DNA from: Balaenoptera acutorostrata | Taxonomy: Eukaryota; Chordata; Mammalia; Artiodactyla; Balaenopteridae | DNA: 64,000 bases | Direction: 5' to 3' | Assembly: GCF_949987535.1 (NCBI RefSeq) | Contig: NC_080078.1 | Location: 23,766,942-23,830,941, forward strand | Shown: one piece after another, positions 24,701 through 34,593 of the stretch | How positions within the stretch are numbered: the stretch's first letter is position 1 | Layout: every line of letters starts with the position of its first letter | Program-made: the position numbers and the translations under genes | Notes under the pieces: model-generated | The model's input: the letters and a program-made list of their open reading frames with translations, nothing else | Database searches by the model: none | What the model was told of the DNA's origin: nothing

Positions 24701-27700
24701 TCTTCTATTTCCTGTAGATTAACAGTTTATTATAATATGGTAGCTCTTTTCATTACATCTCCAAATAGTATTTTAGGCTCAGCTAAAAGTATGTATGATT
24801 ATCAGCAAATTATTATTTATTTCAGGTTCTCCTCCCTCAAATAAAATTGACTATTTAATTGATTTTAAAATGTGATAATCTTAAAACAAGTGTCCTTCCT
24901 CTTATGATATACTCTTACAGAATGCATATTTCAGCATCTACTTACAAAATACCTTTTAAAAATATTAAAAATTTTGAATCAAGGATTCAATTAAGTATCC
25001 TTTTGATAAATTATGCATTTATTTTTAGATAAGGATCAAAATATTTTAACTCACACTTTGGCAATAAAAATACTCTCCATGACACGGGGAGGGGGAAGGG
25101 TAAGCTGGGACAAAGTGAGAGAGTGGCATGGACATATATACACTACCAAATGTAAAACCAATAGCTAGTGGGAAGCAGCCGCATAGCACAGGGAGATCAG
25201 CTCGGTGCTTTGTGACCACCTAGAGGGGTGGGATAGGGAGGGTGGGAGGGAGGGAGACACAAGAGGGAAGAGATATGGGGATATGTGTATATGTATATCT
25301 GATTCACTTTGTTATAAAGCAGAAACTAACACACCATTGTAAAGCAATTATACTCCAATAAAGATGTTAAAAAAAACTGATAATTCCAAAGTCACTTTTT
25401 TTTAAATACTCTCCATGTATGAAAATCAATGACCCCCTTAGATTAAGCTATACAAGGGTAACAATTTTAAGTATCCTATACATGACCAAAACTCCACTCA
25501 CCAGCCCTATATCCCTACATTTTAATTCCTCACCTTTTGCAGTCTCTCCTGTTCCCTTTCCTGCTCAGCTATGAGTAGCGATAACTGCTGGGCGTGCTGC
25601 TCTTCTAGTCTCTTCCGCATTTCTTCGAAAGCTAACATCTTGCTTTTTAATATCTCCTCGCCTTCTGAAAAGAAACACGTCCCCTCAAATTTAGAAAATT
25701 TAGTAATATCTGATTTTTATAACATCAATTTAAATTACGCTTCTGACCAGAGAGTATTCCTGGATCTGACCTAGTACAATCAAGATATAGCCAGGTCCCT
25801 ACTTTGAATCACGTTCTCTTTTGCCCTCCTCTCATTTCATGCCACTAAAGGTCTGTATCTCATCACCCTAACCCACTCGTTCGACAGATCCCATCATGAT
25901 CTGAACTGATAAAGCCAAGACTATATGTTCCAATTCTCCTTACTGCAACTAACTTCACAATGTGGTTCTCATGTGCATCTCACCTCCATTTATTTTCTTC
26001 ACTCTTGTCCTTCTCCAGGGTCTCTGGTATTGTAGCTTCTCCTTTTGCTTTGTTTTACTTTTTTAAAATAAATGTTGCTTTTACAGTGTAAAGCTACTCA
26101 GCTTGAGGCTCCAAAAAAGATTGGATATTAAAATTCTAGATATTTTAATTACTAACTAAAAAATTTATTAAATCAGTATGACTATGCAACTTACTGAATA
26201 GAAAGTGGTGTGACACTTTGAAATGTTGAAATATCAAGTGTTACACAGATGTAGCACATAGATATTTAGGAATCCACTATAATTCAACTAAATTCAAAGA
26301 ATCCTTCTTTCCAAATACACAGTCAATGATTTTCATTGAAGATAAGCGCATTATATTTGTCCTACCTGCCATGGTATTCTGATAATTTGTTCCTAAATAC
26401 ATTTTATTCAGCTACAACAATTTGCAGTTGTTCACATGCAATTTTTTTATAGGCAAGGGGGGGGCTGGAAAAGCAGTTGAATTGTAACATTCAGCAAGAA
26501 AGGAAAAAGGCCCTCCACTCAACCACTCAGCCAACAACTGGAGTCCATTCAGCTCTACCTTAAAAACTTTATAAATGAGTGCCTGTCCAGGGGATCCCTC
26601 TCTGGGAGGTGTGCCCGAGGCAGGCAGCCAAGCAATGGGCAGCTCTCGGCACAATGCACTGCCGCCCTTGCCCACTCTGATAGCAAGCCGGCTGCCTCCA
26701 CGCCTGGCCTCATCTCACACGCACTGGCCTTCCTCCTGTGAAAGCACAGCCAGAACTGCCACTTGGTCAGTCTGTGTACTTTTGGTATTCACCGAGACAG
26801 CTACTAGCCTGCTATGTCATCTACTTGGAGAAGCCAAGCTGGCTCCTCAGATATCAACTGTTTTTATTAGAGTGCTTATAAAGTCGCACAGGTGTTGTGC
26901 AGTCTGCCCCAACCCAACCCTATTTTTCCTATAAACCTTGTTACTTTTAGTGTGCAATTTTACAGAATATGAAGTTTTTTTCAGGAGGATACATATCCCA
27001 TTAGAGTTGAAATGTCTGTGTCTAAAAACTTAATTTACTTGATTTATATGTCTTCCACATCAGTAATGAAGAATTATGAGCCATGACAACAAAGTAAGGA
27101 GTAAAGACATGTTTTAACAAGTTACTGTTGATATAACACTAGATGCAACAGAAAGAAATTTGAAATAATTTTCATTAATAAAGACACCACTCTTGAAACA
27201 CTACTCACGGAGCCTTATTTGTGATATCTTCTCTAATAATTTAGTGTTAAAGTGTTTACTAAAGGGCCCACTACATGAAGATCTCATTACAAATGAAAGG
27301 GCAAGCTGATGAAAATATTAGAAACCATAGTCCAAAAGGAAGACATCATAGGAATATACTGGATTAAAACTATGAGTGATGTTTCATGCAAGAACTTTTT
27401 CCTCCAGTCATTAACAATATTCTCTGTAATACCAAGTGGATTGTGAAAGATTCATAATTTAAATAGGAAAATCCTTTAAGAAAGCCTATCAAATGGCAGT
27501 AAACTGTAGCTAGTGATGCTCTGATAAATGAACAGATGAAGACAATTATAATTATTCTGCAATTATTATTATTCTGACAATTATTAATTGTCAATTAAAG
27601 GTATTAAATAGAGATGCTACCTGCTTGGCAGATATTAAACACTTCGAAGCTATCTTACCTTTGGAACTACTTTCTAATATTTTATTCTTGTTGATGTAGA

Positions 27701-30700
27701 CAGACCCCTTAGAGTATCCTTTTTCTGGCAAATGTTGCCTTTCCTGTTCAGCTATTCCAGTTGTTATGACATAAGGCCAGTTTTCTTTTTGCAAATTATC
27801 AATATCTAAATCAAGTCTCCGTTTAACTTTCTCAAAACTGTTATCCAAAAATTGTTCACTTCCACAGGACGCTGTAGGGGTGTCCATATGCTGTCTGGTA
27901 TTCTGGTTTTGCATCAGTAAAGGAGATGGGTTTTTTACATCATAAGACTTATTCAGTCCCATTTGGAAATTGCAGGAGTTTTTCTCTAACACATTGGCTG
28001 ACTTGAGTCCACTCACAGTCCCAAAGTTTTGACTCACTATACATTGACTGGTGGCATATGGCTCATGCAATCTTTCCACTGCAGTACATGTACTGTCCAT
28101 TTTGTGTGGTCCTCTCCCATCAGATGTTAACTGACCTTCCATGATAGCAAGTCCATGAATAACTTTATTTTCTAATTGACTTCCTGAAGATTGACATACC
28201 TGATTTGATTTACCTAAAACCATTTCCTGTATGGCTTCAGATGTATTTTTACTGACATAAACCTTGCTTGAACAAACTCCTGCTAAATCAATTGGTAACT
28301 CTGGCACAGTTTCAGGTACATTTGTTTTTTCATCAGTTTCTTGAACAACTAAGTCTACCGCCTGTTCTTTTCCTTTAGGACTTAATTCACAAGCATTTAT
28401 TGGGTTATTTATAAGTATATGACATGCTGATGATGGCCTAGAACACCTTCGATGCATTTTAGGACTTAGGCTTGGCTCTGGGCTAGGTAATTTGGCATAT
28501 GAACCAGTAAGACTTTTGATAACATTATTTTCAGTAGCAAAAGGGGGAATGCCTTTAAAATCAGAATCAGGCTCTAAAACAGTGGAATGGCCAGTTGGTA
28601 CAGGTACGTCCACTTTAGAAAAGCTACCTAAAATGGATGTATTCACGCTGCTTGCTTGAGTGGAAGCACCTTGGAGAAGAACATTTGATTTATTAAGGCT
28701 TGGTTTGTCAGGAATAACTGAACCACAGTGCTTGCCCATCAACTGGGCCTTCTCCTTTTCACAGTCAGTCACTTTAAGAGCATCATTTTCTTTGTCTGAA
28801 TAACTCTCATTAACACTCCTCTTTGCACTACTTCTCAGACTGTGTCTAGACTGCTCTCTTTCTATATATTCCTTTGACTTTTTCATCAGCTTCTGAAGAC
28901 TCATTATGTAGGGATCGGGAGTAACTTCCTCCAAAAGTGATGGATCTTGTTCTTCATTTGTTGGAAAGAGACCACCAGAAATAAGTGGTTCTTGTGCAGC
29001 TGTTGAGGAGGTCTTTAGAGAAGCTTCGTTTTCTGCGTGGCTAATATTTGAACTATCACATTGCTTCAGATAATTGAATTCTTCTGAGTCCCTAGCTAAG
29101 TCTATCCCATTAGATTTAAATTGGTCCTCAGTATTCAATGGCAAAATTCCAGTTATCTTTTCAAACTTTGCTAAAGTAGAGTGTTCAGTAGGGCTTGGCA
29201 AGATATTTGGAAGTGTAGCAGGAACATTCAAGTTTCTGACTTCTGAATTAGAGTAAACTGTTTCAGTCTCCCACTGATCAAAATCACAGGCATTAGGTGC
29301 TTTTCTAACCTGAAAAAGGAAATTTAAAAATTATTATTTCCAGGAATTCCCTGGTGGTCCATTGGTTAGGATTCCGTACTTCCACTGCAGGGGGCACAGG
29401 TTCGATCCCCGCTTGGGGAACTAACCTCACATGCCGTGTGGATCAGCCAAAAAATTAATTAATTAAAAAAAATAAATTTAAGAAATAAAAAGTAATATTT
29501 CCTCACTACACAAAAAGCCTTTGATTTGTTTTCTAAAGTGAAACTGAAACTGAAGATTCAGAGTTCTAATATTTGAAAACACAAATAAAAACTCAGATGA
29601 CCTTTTCTATGGTATTCTATATCACATGGAGCTCAAATTACTATAAAAAGCATCTACTGGTCATCCTGGCCTATTTATTAACAGATTAAAAGAGAATTCC
29701 CTCACGGTCCACTGGTTAAGACTCTGCACTTCCACTGCAGGGGGTGCGGGTTCAGTCCCTGGTTGGGGAACTAAGATCCTACATGCCGCCAGGTGCATCC
29801 AAAAATAAAGAAAGAAAGAAAGAAAAGGAAAAAAGTCATTTATCTAATCTGATACAAATATGAACATATGTGCATATATATACACACACATTCATATACT
29901 CATGTGCAATTTAATCTTGGAATAGAAGCATTTTCCTCAATCTTCTTCTGGTTATATGTTATTAACATCACCAACTGCTCCTCCTACGAGAACTATCATC
30001 TAGGGATAACAATGTGTAAGATAAATAGCAAGTAATTAAATTTCTTACATAGATGATTCCTCTTTAACAAGGACTAACTTGCCCAGGACACTGATTAAGC
30101 AAAAAAATAATTCAGTACCAAGACTCCTGCCTCCCATACGCTTACTCCAAATTTTAACTAAAATCCTTCTATATGATGAGACAAATTTGTGGTAAATGAT
30201 AGGTCAGCCATCAAGCTTAATACTTAAAAAATAAGAAAAACTTCAACTTAAAACCTGATTCATTAAGGCAAATTTCAATTTGATTAACTGGGTGATCATT
30301 TAAAACAGCAACCTGTTAATGAGTTTTTGAACAAGCAAAGTAAGTTAAAAATTTAATAAAGATGAAAACAATTGTATACACAAGAGATCCAACAGAAAAA
30401 AATAAAATTACATTTTGTATGTAAATAATTTGACTTTGCAAAAGAACAAAAAGTGAACTAGGATGTTTTCTAAAGATTATACAAGCATATATGAAACTGG
30501 CAGAAATCATTATCATATTATCATATGAATACACTCCAGAATCCTGAATTTTAAAAGATTTTTAGGTTGTTTTGTATGTGTTTTTTTTCTTAGGCAATAT
30601 GGCACTCTTATTTTACCTTACAAATCCCAAGACATGTAATGATTTCCAGGTACTATGCAATAAACAGTACAACAAGATCTACTTGGTCACAACCTCACAA

Positions 30701-33700
30701 TCGAAATAAAACAAAAGGGATACATACTCATGACACACGTTCGCAGGTTTAAGTAAAATAAATTATTTCCTCAAAATAGCTAAACATTTCATATTTGTTA
30801 TATTCAGCAGCCATGCTTTTTGTACATCACTAAAAAAGCCTTTGGTTAGACAATTTAAATAACAACAATAACAAAATCTATCATAGAATCATAGGTTTTA
30901 CAGGTAAAACAGACCTTAGAAATCTATTTGTATTATATAAAATTTTTCTATCTGCATAATTAATTCATTACTCTATAGTTCAACATTGTACACGTTCTAT
31001 TAAGCAGAGAAAGTCTTCAAACTCAACAATAAACTCATTAGTAGTATATTTGATATATTCCCTCAGTGGACCAAGAATGATATGCCATTTTTGTTCCAAT
31101 AATAGGAAATATCTAATAAATAAAAAACCCACCTTTACTGTGCTACTCACTACATTTTTTAAACTCAATATGAGCAGTAATTATACTTTACAAATTAAAA
31201 TCTACTACCCACAGAGAAATGAAGGTAGTAGTTAGTCGGAAATATCCTAAGGGTCATTGTACATAAATCATCTAGTATGAATTACACACACCACAAACCC
31301 CTAAGATTATAAAAAAAATTAAAAGATGTAACCAGCAAAACAGGGTTATATAAGGCAGAAATTATTTGTTTTGTCTAATTCACTGTTTTTAGTATGAAAT
31401 GATCCAGACCTTCAAACACATTGTTTATACAAATTTAAATTAAATAAAAATCATTGCAAAGGTATAGATGTGTTGTTTAAATAGTTTCAATTTGTATCTA
31501 AGATGCATCTAGGCAATTCTATTATCTAATCTAAATTGCATTTGTGTATCTAAGAGCAGAATTTTCACCAGAAAAAAAATTGGGGACAGTTATTTACTTT
31601 AGCAGAGAATGAGAATAAGGTCATTGAGTCAATAGTCTGATTAGTTCAGAGGTAAACTACAATGGCCAATTCTATCATTGTCACTGAGAATTCAATGTTT
31701 TTAGAGTCATAAGACACAGACAACAAGCAATTATACTCAGTGTATGGGTCCATTGTCTAAGTACCCTCTGATTCAAGTACTGAGCACCACTAACAAGCAA
31801 GTGAATTTTCTTTGGAGTAACTGAAATGGAATATCACAAATTATGAAGCTTCTCAAGCTTAACAGTATATTGGTAATTAACTACTAAGGCAAATTTATTT
31901 CTGAAAAATTATCATCAATGCTTAACTCATGATTTCTTAATTATAATTTAAAAGAGCTTAAATTACACACCTGAACATTTTCAAGAATCTCCTGGACACG
32001 TGTCAGTAAAGCTCTCTTCCTGTTAACCTGCTTTCTTGCTTCTACATCAAGTGCTTTCTGCTTTTCTTGTTGCATTTCCTTTCTTTTCTCGATATTAAGC
32101 TGAAAAACATCATAAATATGTAATTATTTCTCATAAATGTAAAAATATCATAAAATCAGGCAGTTTTGAACCAGAATGATTAAAAATGTGTGTAACAGGT
32201 AAAACTATCTACAGTGAAAGAAATCTGAACAGTGGTTGGGGGTGATGACTGGGATGGAGCATATGAAATTTTTCTGTGGTGATGAAAATGTTGTGTGGGT
32301 GTGAGTTATAAATGGATGAGAACTCATGGGACTGCTTTTTTTGTTTTTTTTTTTTGGTCGCACTGTGTGGCATATGGGATCTTAGTTCCCTGACCAGGGA
32401 TTGAACCCATGCCTCCTGAATTGGGAGCACGGAGTCTTAACCACTAGGCCACCAGGGAAGTCCCCAGCACTAATGGAACTTTAACACTTAAGATCTGTGC
32501 ATTTTACTGTAAGTAATTATTCTCAATTGAATAAAAAAAGTTGAAAGAAAAAAAAACTGTTCACTTATCAAATGCTCTGAAATGAAAGATAAAATTAACC
32601 CTTTTGGCTATTGTTGAGATTTTCATTTGGTAATGTCTTACTTCACTGGTTCAGTTAGATTCTTTAGCTTCTAATCTTCTAATCAGTATACATTTCACCT
32701 CTTTGCTACCTCAAGAAAATGTCCAAAGGTTTAATGATAGAAGAAACAGATAATGTTTTATTTGCCTACAAAATCAGAACACATATTTGGTTCCACTTCA
32801 TTGTAACCTCCAATAAAAATGTAATGTACTGAAAAAATTGAAGGCTTCCAAGCATTATATATTTTTTTAGTGGATTTAAGTCTTTATTATTAAGTCCTGG
32901 GAAGTTTAGTCACTATGTTAAGGAGTCAAGACTTATTTTAGATTTATGCAAATAGAAAACATGTCATAAAAAATTATTTCAAAGTTGCAGTATTTGACTA
33001 TCAAATACAACCTAAAAACATGGATTAAGGTCCATAAGCATTAGATTTTGCTTACAAATAAGTAATTGATGAAGTCGTAGACTCTAAACAACAAGGCCCA
33101 GACATTTTGGCCTATATTAAACTAATCAAGCAATATGTCATCAAGTAGCTGATAAAACTGTTTTAAAATCTTTTCTTATTTGCATGGTACCAAAGAATCA
33201 TTCCACAGTTTACTTGCTAATCAAAAAGAGAAAAGAAAATGTATACCTTTAGAGTCATATGGCAGTCACCACTGTAGAAGCAAGTGTTCAAACTACACAT
33301 TACTAAAAGACAAACAACTACACATTATGTAACTTCTGATTTAATTTAATATGAAGTACATGGCATCATCTCCAAAGAATTCTTGCTAAAAATGTTTAAC
33401 CTGACTCTAACCAAACTATTAGACTAATTTCCAGTTTATAGGAACTACAGGGACTAGAGGGCAAGTTAAATGTCACCATGAGGAAACAATCAGACAAATC
33501 CAAAATGTAAGGCATTCTGTAAGATCTCTAAAAATTCACTATCATAAAAAACAATTTTTTAAAGAAATTAAGGAAATGTTCTATATCAGAGATTAAAAAA
33601 AAACGTAACAAGTGAATGCTATTTGTGAACTGACTGGATCCAGACAAGAAAGAAAAAGTTATAAAAGACATTTTGAGCACAAATAGAGAAATCTGAATAT

Positions 33701-34558
33701 AAACAGAATATTAGATGCTATTAAAATTATTATTAACTTTCGTAAAGTGTGATATGATATTGGAGTTTTATGTAGGAGAGTATCCTTATTTTTAGAAACT
33801 GTATACCAAAATATTTAGGGGAGAAGTGTCATGTATCTGTAATTTTCAAATGGCTCAGCAATAAAGCAAAAAGAGTTTTAAATAAAGCAAATAACGCAAT
33901 AAAGCGAAGACGGCAAAAATGTTAAAAATTGTTGAATCTAAATGGTAGATATGTGGGTAGTCACTGAACTATCCTCTCAACTTTTCTGTATGGTTGAAAA
34001 TTTCATTACAAAAAGTTGGCAGAAAATATTGACCTTTTAAATCCTGCTATACAAAAAAGAAATAAATTTAAAACTCGCTTTCTTTCAGTAATGTAAGTTT
34101 TCTGATTTGAAATAACGTCACATACATTTATAAAATATTCAATCAGTATCAAAGGGAAACACGATGAAAAGTGTGTCTTCCCTCTCATCCGATATTCCCT
34201 CACTCCTCCCCAGAGAAAGAAGATAACAGTCTTATTTTAAAACCCAAATAGTGGGCTTCCCTGGTGGCGCAGTGGTTGAGAGTCTGCCTGCCAGTGCAGG
34301 GGACACGGGTTCGAGCCCTGGTCTGGGAGGATCCCACATGCCGCGGAGCGGCTGGGCCCGTGAGCCACAACTGCTGAGCCTGCGCGTCTGGAGCCTGTGC
34401 TCCGCAACGAGAGAGGCCGCGATGGTGAGAGGCCGCGATGGTGAGAGGCCCGCGCACCGCGATGAAGAGTGGTCCCCACTTGCCGCAACTAGAGAGAGCC
34501 CTCGCACAGAAACGAAGACACAACACAGTCATAAATAAATAAATAAAAGAACGTGAAT

Positions 34559-34593
<35 letters not shown>

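Noticed and set aside
27591..27658. Extension of the large CCP110 exon to a stop at 27591
   Set aside because: The donor gtaaga at 27658 and the matching phase-1 exon at 25664 give the known protein; the extension is intron.
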